Assembly: GCF_037975245.1 (NCBI RefSeq)
Contig: NC_092568.1
Span: 7,983,501-8,047,500 of the forward strand
Length of the DNA: 64,000 bases
Source: Apostichopus japonicus
Lineage: Eukaryota > Echinodermata > Holothuroidea > Aspidochirotida > Stichopodidae
Direction of reading: 5' to 3'
This document shows, piece after piece, positions 25,813 through 64,000 of the stretch. The notes beneath the pieces were generated by a model, which was not told the origin of the DNA, made no database searches, and worked only from the letters and a program-made list of their open reading frames with translations. Every line of letters begins with the position of its first letter. The stretch's first letter is position 1. Position numbers and translations under genes: made by a program.

Positions 25813-26516
25813 TAGCATTATTAACCCTTTTATTAGAGACACGCAGTATATGATGAACAGTTCCTCTAAATATCTAAGAAACTTGACCTTATTTTCTGTT
25901 TGGAATACGTTTGGATTACTGCTGTTGTAGAAAAAAAAATTGATAAGAAATGTTTGCTGTTATTTTCTTCTGTCAGTTCAGCTACCCGGGTTGCTGCAAT
26001 TTGATGTTTTGTAACCACCATGTATACCTATAATTACTGCATCCCGTGATTAAAAGTTTTAACAGACAGTAAATGAATGAATTTCTTTGGAGGTCTGGAG
26101 TTTAGCCAATATCGTATGATCATATTATATATAGATGGATGGTATTTATTTCTCAACTTTATAGCTACATATTTTTTTTCATATTTAACTTCTTGTTGTC
26201 ATAATTGCTACATGCATGAGGCTCTTTAATGTAAGCTTCAGGTAAACTTGTTTTATAACCTTCAGTTATTATTTTATGGTTTCATTAGAGGTAATTGTTG
26301 CAGCTGCTCCATGTAGATATTGTCTTATGCCCAATATGTAGAATTCATTTATATAACTTGACTCTATAATACATTGTCTATTTGAATGGTACTTACCATT
26401 ACTTGGTAATGGCGTTTTCTTCACATTTACATGGTATTTTGATCATTTTATTTAAAGAAATGAATAGCAGAATATTCTTCAAAATGAAAGTCTCAGACAA
26501 GATACTTCTAAATATC

Positions 26517-26690
26517 AGGTTTCACTGTGACTGGACATTATATATATCTGAGGTTTCATTGCAATGTATCATGCATATGCGTGCATGAGGCTTCATTGCA
26601 ACTTGATATTGTATATGTCTGAGGCTGGATTGCAATGTAGCATGCATACATGTCCAAGGTTTGATTGCGACATGACATTCTATATTCTTT
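26517..26690 (+). repeat. Alternating 34-37-bp tandem repeat, five units
   Basis: Units begin AGGTTTCA/AGGCTTCA/AGGCTGGA at 26517, 26551, 26588, 26622 and 26657. Odd units contain a GACATTATATAT-like segment and even units GCAATGTAT/GCATGCATA, giving an A-B-A-B-A order. Moderately diverged. Confidence 0.65.
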
Positions 26691-27554
26691 GCATTGCACG
26701 ATTATGAAACCAAATCGGCGGTGAGGAATTTCCTTGTATACTGTAGCTATTTAAGCCTTTTTGTTAAATGCTTGTTATGACAAGAACTCTTTTGTTAGTT
26801 GAGAGGAATGAAAATGTTATGTTAATGAGACATAAGAAGAAAACCTGAAATATGAGGGGAGGGGTGGGATGGGGGAATGGTTGAAAGTCAAAATAAGTCC
26901 TCTTCCAAAATTAGATTCCACTATTTGATTGTGCCTTTGTACTTGTGAGAGATCGCCTCATGTTCATGCAGCATTTGGTCATGACGTCAATTAGTGAATA
27001 CTCAAGCCAGCAATTTCATTTCATTATTTCTTGTTAGCTCTTTCTCTCAAGAGTTTACACATTTTTCTTATATTAATGCTATGATTGAATACTGAAATAG
27101 TGATAAAGGTGTCAATAAGTCCCTCATTACAATTCCAACATTGTCTCTTAATTTTATTCTCCATAGTCAGTGTGGCTCAACGAGTCAATGACCTCGCCCA
27201 AGTCGGGCATAAATTACTGACATATGACTCTTCCAGACCACCCTTACAATGGCTGAGTAAGTCTTTACAACTAGCCTTAATAATGGCATGTGTGTATATA
27301 TATGTATATATTTACTCTTTACTGTATTTTTTTCTCTATTTTTTTTTTGTTATTCTTTATTATTTTCCATTTATGACTTTTCATATCTTTTGTATCTACA
27401 ATCATAGTTGGAAATGCTCAAATAAAAATCTGGAGTAAGCCTTATAATATACGACAGTTTGTGTTCGTGCATGCATGTGCGCTTGTCTTTTGTTCTGAGG
27501 TCTTCAACAAAAGCACCCCCCCCCCCAAGTACTCATTTGAAAAGAGTTTAGTAG

Positions 27555-27945
27555 AAAAAAGGATCAGGAGGGACACTTAAGTCCCCATCAAGGACCCTAT
27601 AGAGAGAGGAAAAAAACTGAAGACACAGACACTCAGACCCGATTACAATGCTTAAAGTGCTTGTCCAAAGCATTCTTAACCCATTGACACTACTTGCAAG
27701 TACAACTTTCTCAGGCAAACCATTCCACTCATTCACAACCCTATTAGAAAAAAGTTATGCTGAATATTAATCCTACTATGTGACTTTTGGAGATTAAGAC
27801 AATGACCTCTGGTACAACTACTGTTAGCAAACATGAAAAAGTCTGTAAAGGATAAATTGTCGAAACCATACACAATCTTGAAAACCTCGATCAAGTCCCC
27901 ACGTACCCTCACAGCATACTCAGAAATTGTCAGAATTCTATTGTT
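27555..27945 (-). pseudogene. CR1-like LINE reverse transcriptase C-terminal fragment
   Basis: On the minus strand the sequence reads RRxRGDLIEVFKI-like text (VRGDLIEVFKIVYGFDNL), then CTRGHCLNLQKSHSRINI, then VVNEWNGLPEKVVLASSVNG. This is the conserved C-terminal end of the RT ORF in CR1/L2-type non-LTR retrotransposons of animals. The reading frame is broken between the HSRINIQHNFF part and the VVNEW part, and again after SSVNG, so the copy is dead. No endonuclease or RT core is present nearby. Confidence 0.75.
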
Positions 27946-29650
27946 AAAGGATATTGTTAAGGTACTTGGATTTGTTCGTGATCACCCATTCACATCACTG
28001 ACCTGCTCTTTACCTCCAGGGAGGGGTTAGGGGGATGCTGATGGGGGCACTCTTCCATCCAGTTAAGGGAAAAAACCTGGATAATATCTTTCATGAATGC
28101 TGTTTAATCCTCTCTCCGACGGCTGTTGACGAGATCTATACAATGCTCCCTACCCCCCCTGCCCCCCCCCCCCCACTTCACTGTGCTTACACCACATTCA
28201 CACACATATTAAATGCCCACCTGAATTTAGACACCTACCTTTGTGGCATTAATGACAGTTGGGTGCATTAAAATGTATGACCCAGGGCTACTATTAGAAG
28301 GTAAATCCAGTCCAGAAAACTAAAGGTATTGGAATGCATCCCCACTGCTTTGTTCCAGATGGTAAGCTAAAATGATAATTTTCCTAACATTTTTAGAACT
28401 TTTAACATAAAACAATGGTTTAGCAGTAATAAAAATTGGCCTGATAGTGCTGGATCAAACCTTTTAAAACATTTTAGAAGATGAAACTGTTGATGATGAC
28501 AAGATAGGCAGAGGAAGATGGTATTTTCTGTATGACTGACAACAGATTTAAAGTAAAGGTCTGCCCAACTCATTCATACAAAACTTAACAACTTTACATC
28601 TGTAGAGTCCTCTGTTAAATAGTTAAAATGCAACTGACAGAAGCAATTTTTATACTATTTTTTAGAAAGAGAGATAAAACGAAAAAGAAGAACCCATTGG
28701 TAACTTTCTGTGCTTTCGTTTTTTTATTTCACAGAAGAAAAAAAAAACTGTCACTGGGAATTCAAAGTTGGTAAAACTTAGAGCCCAGACTTCCATAATT
28801 ATCTCAACAATTTTACAAAGTGTCATTAAGCTATTCATGTGTTAAAATACTAATGAAACCCCTTTAAAGTGCAGAATATATGAAACAGACGTTGGAATTA
28901 GTACGCTTTGATACATTCCACTCTACACCAAACAAAAAAAAAGAATATAGAAAAAAAAAAAAAAAACGTTTTTTACTTTGTTTTCACTATTTATATATCA
29001 ATATGAAATATATCAACAATCAGAAAATCATATCACAACTGTTATCCCCCGCCCACCCCCCCCCCCCCACAAAAAAAATGTTTGCTTTGAAAAAAAAACG
29101 AAGTGATTTCAAATGAAATCTTAGATTGCAACACAATGTACTAAAATGTAAAGATACGAATACAAATTCAATACAAACGCAAACAAATTTAAACTAGTCT
29201 GTACAGCCTTTTTCTGTCAGATGAAACATATATATATAATCTTAATATATAATATAACAAGTATTAAGACTCAGTTCCTCCCCTTTCATAAATATTCTAA
29301 GCTTCTAATCGGGTCAATCACTGACCTAGTGCTCAGACGACCTGACCACAATATCATCCACAATGTCATCACAACGATCAATGCTATGGTTTCACAACGA
29401 TATCCTTAATATTCATGTACACCCACAATTACGCATCATATCCTCAGATGAGAAAAAAACAGCTCCTTTCTTGCATCTTTTACTCTCTGATTTGACTGGT
29501 TCTGCCACAATTGGAAATTGTAATTTGGTAGGATTGAACCACAAGTTTCTCAAAACAGAAACAAACACTACAACCAAGCACATAAAGTAACTGTAGGACT
29601 GGACAGTGCTGGAGCAGATGAACCGGTTGGTGTTGGTTTAGTGTAAGTTT
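27946..29650. other. Intergenic non-coding stretch
   Basis: Contains C-rich runs (about 28150-28175 and 29056-29068) and A-rich tracts (28740, 28955). Small open frames lack domains or plausible splice context. No gene supported. Confidence 0.5.
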
Positions 29651-30000
29651 GATTTTAATCCACACCAGCTTCCACTCTTATCAACCAATATCTCTTATCG
29701 ATCAATACAATATGTAATCAATAACTCCATCAAACTATCACTAAATAAGTCATCTATCCTCATCATTCAGGCAAACAAACTGACCAAACGAACAATCCAT
29801 CTAACTTACTTATCAACCTATCTATCAATATTTCTGTTAATCAATCGATTAAGCCAGAGAGTAAGGGAATTGTTCAATTCAATAAATCAATCACTAAATC
29901 AGCCATCGATCCTAAATATCAATCAAACCAGCAAAACTGACCAATTGAGGAATCCAGCAAGCAATCCTTTCCATTTATGAATAAATTAATCCATCAATCC
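29650..30000 (+). repeat. Degenerate (ATCA)n/(AATC)n-rich region
   Basis: ATCAAT, CAATCA, ATCCAT and ATCTAT recur through about 350 bp in a roughly four-base rhythm, suggesting a decayed tetranucleotide microsatellite. Confidence 0.5.
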
Positions 30001-30762
30001 AAGCTTCAAGATAATGATTATTCAAAGCAGGTAAGAATAAAATACTAGTAAGTTTTGTGACAACTGAAAGTAGAAAAGTTAATACGAAAGGCAAGAAGGA
30101 TCCTTCCTTAGCATCACTCAAGCATTTTGACCTGCTGCAGTTGTGCAAAAAACAAAACAAAAATCTACAAAAAAATTGTGATATGGTGCAAAAAAAAATT
30201 CTATAAAAAACTTTATATGGAAAGCACTTACTAATACAGAGAAACTTCCATAGCAATAATACTGTGTGATGCTCTTCAAGTTAAATTGGTCTCATGGGAT
30301 TTTTACCAGATGGTGAATGGCATAAGTTTTTCTAATATGCTAATATGTGTTAATAGGTAATAGGTGGCATTACTGTACATCCTGATTTACACAACCATAT
30401 ATTCTTTTTTTTCCCCTTCTATCCTAACTGAACATCTAGGTGGATTTGCCAAAAAAAAATAGAAAAAATGTCTGGACTAGTAAGTAGTTCGGACAAAGTT
30501 GTAACAAAAATCAGTGGAAAGAGTGTACGACCCCCTAAACCTTGATGCTACCGTTTAATAAAAAAAAAAGATTTAATTTTTAAAAAACCTTGGGACGATA
30601 ATTCCTAATTTAGATCCATACTAAGAACTAGCTTGGGCATGAATCATTGTAGTAAGTAACACAATTGTATTAATAACACATTTGTAATAATAACAGTCAT
30701 GAAATACTTAATCTCCTCAAACCACTCCTGAATATTTCAGTGTTCTTGAAACATTTGTGAAG

Positions 30763-31015
30763 TTGATACAAGACTAATTATATGATTAATGTGTTCTTCT
30801 CCATCATGTGAAATTGATACAAGACTAATTAATTCTAATATGTGGTCTTCTATATTCTACAGCTTGGCTTCAGAGGTCAGCGTCAGAGACAGGGCTAAAC
30901 ACATCCCTGATGATGTGGAGTTGATACAGGACTAGTTATGAATAACTGTGGTCTTCTCTATGATACAGAGTAAGCAAGTTTTAGTTATGACTAACATGGT
31001 CTTCTTCTTGTCAAC
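30763..31015 (+). repeat. Imperfect repeat with GATACAAGACTAATTA motif
   Basis: TTGATACA(A/G)GACTA(A/G)TTA occurs at about 30764, 30813 and 30919, each followed within about 30 nt by GTGGTCTTCT or TGTTCTTCTCC; a weaker fourth copy lies near 30980. Confidence 0.55.
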
Positions 31016-34000
31016 GCTTTCACCAGGATCACATAGTTCTCAATTATAACATGTAAAAAGTGACCCATACATTTAAGCTGTCATATAATAAATAAATATA
31101 CTCATACCACAACAGAACAAGTCACTGACATAACATTACAAATTCAAACTGTGTATAATGACACACCTGCATTTAACTTCCTTGATAAAGTTCTCTTTAT
31201 CCATAATTAAATACAAAAAGAGTAAACAAGTTGGAGGAAACGTCGTCCGGAAAATGTTATAAAATGTCATTTCCTTTCTATTTCCCCATCAATGATAACA
31301 CTGTTGCAACGAACGTGTGGAATAACAACAAGCAAAAGGAAACTGGATTTGATGATATACGAGGCAGACCAAAACACAGCTTGACGGTGGAGCTATAAAA
31401 GCGAGTCCCTTTAATATACTTAATACAACTTAATACTTAATACAACAGGGAGATGACAGAGCATTGGCAATGGTACCGTATCGAGTGAACTTAATACGGA
31501 TATTTTATGAACATTGTGCAAAGTAAAAACTGAAAATATGTCACAAATAATAATTACAATGAAAACCCTGTATCATGAAAATTTTTTTTTTCTTCTTTTT
31601 TTTTGTCAGTTAGTTAGTTGTTTTTTTTATACAGCACGAGACAAAGAAAAAAAATGATGGTAGAGAGGGTCCGTAAAAAAACGGACGTAGCTAATATTTG
31701 GATTCCTTGTTGTTAGAGAGAAGAGGTCAAAGGTCATCCATGAAAACAAAGCATTGAACTGTCTGAAGTCATAAATATTTCAGAATGGAAAATGAAAGGG
31801 AGCAAAAATAATCATAAAAAAAACAAAAAAAAACAATTAAGAATGAGATGCCTGCATTTTGGAGAAAGACACAGTTTGACGATGAACTGTTCGAGTTTAA
31901 ATTAAAGCTGTTCATTTCAAATGTAGGAGAAATTCTTCAAATGACATTTACACAGCTATTCTTCAAGAAAGCCTCATCCATTTCCTAGTATGAGTGTTTG
32001 TTATGTGTAATGACCAGACAAGACAGTAGACATTTACAAAAATAAAATAACTACACATAATGAAGGGGGTGGGGTGTGGGGGGAGGTAGGCAAAATAGAA
32101 AGGATTTTTGTATTTTACGTTAATAGCTGAGGCACCAAATAAATAACATTATCATACAGGGATTCAGGCCAATGAACACTCAAGTGAAGTAACCTTAACA
32201 CCGAAAGCCGGTTGGAAAATAACTCTTCTGTATACACCCCTCAGACTCTGCAATTGCAAGCTGAGATTGAGTGACATGGGTTTTGAATTCATAGGTTTAT
32301 CAAATTAATTAATTAATTAATGCAGTAAATTAATAAATAAATCACGATGGTATGGAGAAAATTTTATCTTGAAGACCCTCACATACTGTGTGTGACATCC
32401 GCATGAACTACAATCCCGATTTCGTGTGCAATATAAACTTAAACCGTCCACGTACACATATCCAAATCATGAAACTGGAACAGCATCAAAATACAAAACA
32501 ATTACAAAAAAAATACAAAATAATAATAAATGTGATATTATCCATTAATAAAAAAACAAGAAGAAGGAAACAGGAATAGGGTATTAACAAAACTGATACA
32601 ACAAAAGAAACCCAGCCAGGATGAAAGGGAAATTTACAAAGCTGCATTTTAATATTGAAGAGGTTGCATGAAAGCTCTGTTCTTGGACACTTATTTCTAT
32701 TTTATACACTCAAGACTTAAAACCCCTTTTTTTGTTATGTTTACTCATCCTGACACTAATTGTTTATATCTCCCAATACCTCCTCCCCTCCCCCTCCCAC
32801 CACCCTCTCCCAACCGTTATGTTCTTCACCTTACAACTACCCAGGCTCACCTTTGTGAAGTAGCGTCACTTATGTAACACCAAGAAGATGGTTGTCAGGG
32901 CAACAGTTTTTTTAACACATTGGCATAACACAACTACACCATTTGACCAATTCACAAACGAACCAACAAAATCATGTAACTGTGAAATTTGTGCCAAAAC
33001 AAAAGAACTTTTTTGTCTTAAAATGATTGTTTTCACAATAATTTTGATCAGATTTTCCATATACGATAAGAGATGACAGAAAGAAAGGAAATGAAAAGAA
33101 AACATTACAAAGATAGCAAACAGCACTACTACATATTGCACAACCCCATTATTTTTAATATTATCATTTTGTGTTTGACTTCTGTTAAAATGAAAAATGC
33201 TCAGACTCAGACAATACTCAGACAAAATGCAAAACAAGACAAGAAAGGGACAGATAAAGAGAGCCCCAATAATACTACAACTGACAAACATTTAACTACT
33301 ATTTATTATAGGAGGGTTGATAGCCTCACTGTTTCAGAGATTATTCAGAGAGAGATGGTTACTACCTTCATCTTCTCTCTGTCACCCAAACCCCTTCCTC
33401 GCTCTCTCCCTCCCCGCACCCTACTATCAATCTGCTTTCCGATGAAAATAGGAAATAACCAGAACAGGGATGTGCCTCCACCTGTATTGAAATTAATATA
33501 AATGCAATATGAGATCTAGTAAACAAGCACATTTAATTCTTTAAATAAAAATCTTTTTGGACTTCAAGTCTGCAAGATAGACTAGGTAGCACCTGTGTCA
33601 TCACAGGTGTTACTGTTGCCATGGTTTTTTATGATTTATTAGTGGAATTATAATACAGATGTTTGTTCTAAAATTAATAATGAGTTCTACAGAAGCTGGT
33701 AGGTGTAAAATAAAATATATGAAAAAAAAACAAGTTGTGAAGCTCAGTTAATTCAAAGAGGTAGCTGAGTGGGTCTGGACATTTTAGCAGATTGGTATGG
33801 CCTCATGATAAATTCTCAAGACATTTTCACTCAAAACAGTTTCAAAAACAGTTTAACAGTCTGTTATGATGATACATGAATTGTTTTATGCCTTTCTCAT
33901 TTTACATAGAAATTTGAATTTTGAGATGGCCAAATTGAAATGCTTCTCTAAATTTCTTTGTACCAAGCTTGTGGTCATATCACCTAACCTTTCACTCTGC

Positions 34001-36877
34001 TAAACCATAATTGTAACTTGAAGCTGCAAAAAGGTTTCTCTTTCCACCCAATGCTAGCTAAGCAAGTAAAAAGCCTTATCTCCTGATGAGGATAAAAACA
34101 TCAGCCCAAAGCTTTATATGCAAATTATGAGGTACGCAAACACCTCATAAAATTTCTCTTATCTCACAAAATTTACTGCTGCTGTTGGCTAAAGACATGA
34201 TAATCATATTTTTGTTTTGAGAATCAATCAGTTTTTGTATTAGTTGTGAAAACAGAGGTAGTGACAATGGTGTCACTAAAATCTTATCTGTGCTTGTCCA
34301 TCAGCATTGCAAGAGACACACTGTGAAAGAAATTTAACTGACAAAGTAATCTATATGCAGAGAAAGTTTGAAAGGTAAAAAACAAACAAACATCTCCCTC
34401 CCTCCCCCCCCCCACAAAAATCAGTTCGGTTTGTTACTGGCCCCTCAAAATATGCCTTATCAGAATTTTTTCAAATTCCATTAAATAAATTGCAATTTTT
34501 TTGATTCAAGATATTCCAAAGTTACATGTAAGTTAAACAATAACACACCACTTGCGATGGGGAGGGGGGGGAGGGCAGAGGGTGCATTCATTTGAAAAGG
34601 ATAAATGATCTCTGAATACTCATCAACAATGTAGACAGAGAAACTTTTCTAAGTTATAGGACATGCTCTTTAAACAACATACTATCGTCTAACAAATCTT
34701 TTTATGAATTAATGAAGCAGCAACACTATTATTAATTATACCTTTACACAAATTGACTTCTTTTAAAGGTGCATTCAGGGGTTCCAATTCCAATTCATTT
34801 CATAAGATGTTACCCCCATAGACGACAGCTAATTCTCTCATTTCACCGGTTCTATCGAGGTGATAATTGAAGGAATAAAGACAATAAATGCACAACGTAC
34901 TAGAACGTAATGGATTATTCTTTGCTTTTCATTTCTTGTTTGCATTGGAATTTTTTGTATCAATGGAACAACTTTAGTACTATTCATACCACTTGGCATG
35001 ACTCTTGTGAACTAATTGAATCCATGAATGCTCCTTTAATGTTTGACATCTATCTTGACAATTACTTGCATATTATGCACACAACCTTTGCAGATATTGG
35101 CAGTCACTTCGGCTCATCAACAGGCAGCTTTAAAGTTTTATTTTTATAAATCTTAGCAACTCATTACAGCCTGCAAAATTATACAAATATCCAGCAAAAA
35201 CATTTAAAAACCTAACAACTGCAAGACTGACACTGAAGACTTGTTCCCAGGGCACATCGTTCATTTGTCAAAAGGAAATGATAAGACTCCTTAAATACCA
35301 TTCTGATGAAGAATGAGGATGGGGAAAAGAGGGGGGGGGGACAATGACACTAGCATTAGAACCCAAAAACTACCTCAGTAGTGGGTTCTCTGCCTGGCTT
35401 TCAGGAGTTTAAAACCCAAGAATTGTTGTATAATTAGTTTGAGCATACCTGGACATACTAAACTACCTCTGGTGCTTACATAATGCCTTTAGTATTTAGT
35501 ATAACCCACCACATATAAATAGTTAGTTAGTTTGAACACTACCTGCTCTGGTAGCATTGCTGATTAATAAACCCAAGACCAAAGTGTACATGGTTCTAAA
35601 TAATCAAAAACACTTCAATTTGATTTCTTATCTTAATAGAATGAAATTAATATTTTGTTCTGTCTGAAATCTCTCGATACCAATCATAACTTGTAAATAC
35701 AAACTTGTTATTAGACTTCTATAAAACCATTACCTTTCCATATCAGTTAGCTGACTCGTGAAGTTTGACAAGAACACAGACAGACATACCGATACTAGTA
35801 CACGGACAGACGTACTGATACACTGATACACGTAAGTCTGACCCAATCTCAGATTGAGTTTTCACTATCCGTTTTCTCCCTCATTTATAATGGTAACTAT
35901 ATCATATCTTTTGTATGAATCGGCTAAAAATTGGTACCCTAGTACGATCATGCACAGTTGGCATCTATGAAATATTGACTTTTGTGATCAAACTAATGTT
36001 ATGAACCACAAAAGAAGATCATGTTTTTAAAAATGAAAGTTTAAAAAAAAAATACCGGATTTAATAAACCCTCTTGTTATCTTTGGTCTTGTCTCATCCT
36101 ACGAGTCGTGATGTAGACATACGAGACGAACTTAGCCACACCTATAATTTTCCCCTTTTCCTCCTTTTTAATCAATGTTAGCAAAAGGAACACGATAAAA
36201 ACACAATGAAGCAACTCTTATGCCGGGATTTATGAAATATGAATAATAATCTGATGAAGCAGCTGGCAGGCTCAGCAATACACTGAATTGTTTTTTTTCT
36301 TCTTGGGGTGGGGGGGCGGGAGGGGGGTGGTTGAGCCCCAGAGCTGATACTGTTCCCGTGCTCCTCCGCATAATTAAAGGCAATTCAACTGCTTTTGTTG
36401 ATGAAGTGAATTCCTGACACTTTGCTTACTTTTATACCGGAAACTATTTACAAGATTGTTCTCCCGTTTTGCGGATGTATTCCTGCTACTGAAGAACTCC
36501 ACATCTGCGCGACTGCGATACGGAAAACGAGTAAACATCGTCGTTCTTTAATCTTCCTCACAGTGACTGACACTCAGTAAACTTGAGCCGTAGCATCGTA
36601 TATGAATCATCGTGTCTCTTAAAAGCTATCCAAAAAAAACAAAAAAACACTCATGACATTTTGGTAGGTTGCACTGAATCTCTCGATCGTGTTCTTCAAT
36701 TTTTTTTTTTAGTTCATATTTTCTCTTACGTTACTTTTTTCTTTTCCATTATAACAGCTACGCACTTTTGGTACAATAGGGATGAAGATACGAAGACAAA
36801 GGGTTTCAACTTTTCCAGAACGATAGATAAAAAAAAGAGATGAATTGGCAGGGAACGAGCCTCTTGATGAACCGCTA
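31016..36877 (-). other. AT-rich non-coding stretch, possible long PRKD 3' UTR
   Basis: No exon, SINE or LINE was recognised in nearly 6 kb downstream of the PRKD stop codon. The plus strand is A-rich, hence T/U-rich in the PRKD transcript sense, as is common for 3' UTRs. A perfect DR1 motif lies at 31724-31736. Two overlapping opposite-strand open frames of about 140 codons (32866-33501) look like chance products of base composition. UTR status is inferred. Confidence 0.35.
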
Positions 36878-63088
<26,211 letters not shown>

Positions 63089-64000
63089 CTGGTTAGTGAG
63101 GGAAAAGATAAGAAAAAACGATAGAGATAAAGAGAGGAACTGCATTATATAAAAGTACATTGGAAAACGTCACACTGTGAGATGGCAAAAATCACAGACT
63201 GTGTCTACTTTTAGACACACCTGTGTACATATGTAATGTCAACAAGCATCTGATACGGCGGCGGACCCAGACATAAAATGTGACCTACATCTTTAACCCA
63301 TTCGACTGTAACACCAAACATTTGCTGGTCTAAGAGAGACCTTGGCGTATAAAGAATCCAACGTACTTTCGAAGGCAATCATGTGCAATCAGAAAGTATG
63401 AAGCATTGTGGAACTTCTGCTTACTCACTATGGAGACTCATATTGTATGATACGCACGAACTAAATTCAACCTTGACCTTGATTGGTTTATCATGAGGAC
63501 TGTACAACTCGTAAAGTGACCTTTGACCTCCATCACAACACAGAAATGTTAACAAAGTTATATATGTGTCCTCTTTCATCCATACATTTAACCAATGACC
63601 CAAACAAAAGAACAAAAGTCCAAGTTCCCATTACGAAATGGAGCTTATTTGAGATTTATCGTGTTTGCAATAATTTCATACATTGATCTCAGTTGAGTTG
63701 ATGCGATACCTAAACTCCACTGAAAACGACCTAAATGGAGTGTTTATTATTAAGGGAAGCCAACCGACTAAGCATTAGTTTCACTGAAACTGTACTAATT
63801 GATTTAGCTAGATTGTACAACAATGATACATACATACACATACACACACACATATATATACCTTAAGCCGAGAGGAATCAAAACCAAAACCATGCACATG
63901 CTTTATGTCTTAAGGGTTATTTCAATGAATAAAGTACATCCACTTAATATGCTCTAAATCCCTACTACAGTACTACTACTTACAATATTGATTCAAGACC
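63089..64000 (-). other. PRKD: Upstream PRKD intron, to window edge
   Basis: No exon encoding the first half of C1a was found, so it lies beyond 64000. Contains a perfect DR1 motif on the minus strand (63517-63529) and a (CA)n/(TA)n tract at about 63826-63861. Confidence 0.6.

Larger units (their letters stand above)
24650..27540 (+). other. SLC5 3' UTR and downstream non-coding DNA
   Basis: The 3' UTR must begin here, but its end is uncertain: candidate poly(A) signals are ATTAAA at 26049 and AATAAA at 27421. The stretch also contains a SINE (25650-25812), a DR1-like AGGTCAGAGTTCA at 25323-25335, an alternating tandem repeat (26517-26690) and a C11 run at 27516-27526. Confidence 0.5.

Noticed and set aside
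32866-33501. Two overlapping opposite-strand open frames of about 140 codons
   Set aside because: They are the longest frames outside the two genes' neighbourhoods but lack domains and sit in AT-rich DNA. Their hydrophobic versus Lys/Asn/Thr composition is the mirror image expected from strand composition.

Overview
This is animal genomic DNA: two multi-exon genes with canonical GT-AG introns, long AT-rich introns, and a dense background of transposon fragments, tRNA-derived SINEs, minisatellites and unusually long G/C homopolymer runs. The gene sequences and repeat style suggest a marine invertebrate deuterostome, perhaps an echinoderm; the phylum is inference. No bacterial genes, CRISPR arrays, rRNA genes or intact transposase genes were seen.

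Layout. (1) 84-712: a complete non-autonomous DNA transposon of hAT type, with a 14-bp inverted terminal repeat and an identical 8-bp target duplication at each side. (2) 2685-24649, plus strand: a sodium/solute symporter of the SLC5 family, closest in my reading to the SLC5A8/SLC5A12/SLC5A6 branch. Twelve exons join in frame to 584 residues with a complete start and stop. Its first intron carries a three-copy local repeat. (3) 24650-36877: a tail-to-tail intergenic interval with a tRNA-derived SINE, a CR1-like LINE fragment, short tandem repeats and a long AT-rich stretch that may be the 3' UTR of the next gene. (4) 63088-36878, minus strand: protein kinase D (PRKD), open at its 5' end because the window stops inside the gene. 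Seventeen exons join in frame to 722 residues: the end of C1a, a Ser-rich linker with two 42-nt exons, a complete C1b zinc finger, an acidic stretch, a PH domain, a full kinase domain and a PDZ-ligand-like C-terminus. Its introns hold a 62-bp minisatellite, two SINE-like units, possible Penelope/retrozyme-like tails and a roughly 300-bp tandem repeat.

The two genes converge and have no evident functional link: one would move small solutes with sodium across the plasma membrane, the other would transduce diacylglycerol/PKC signals. I found no clearly new biological system. The most distinctive signals are five exact copies of the 13-mer AGGTCAAAGGTCA (a DR1 nuclear-receptor half-site pair), the paired 42-nt linker exons in PRKD, the minisatellite abutting the kinase activation-loop exon, and a possible frame-breaking cryptic exon in the SLC5 gene.
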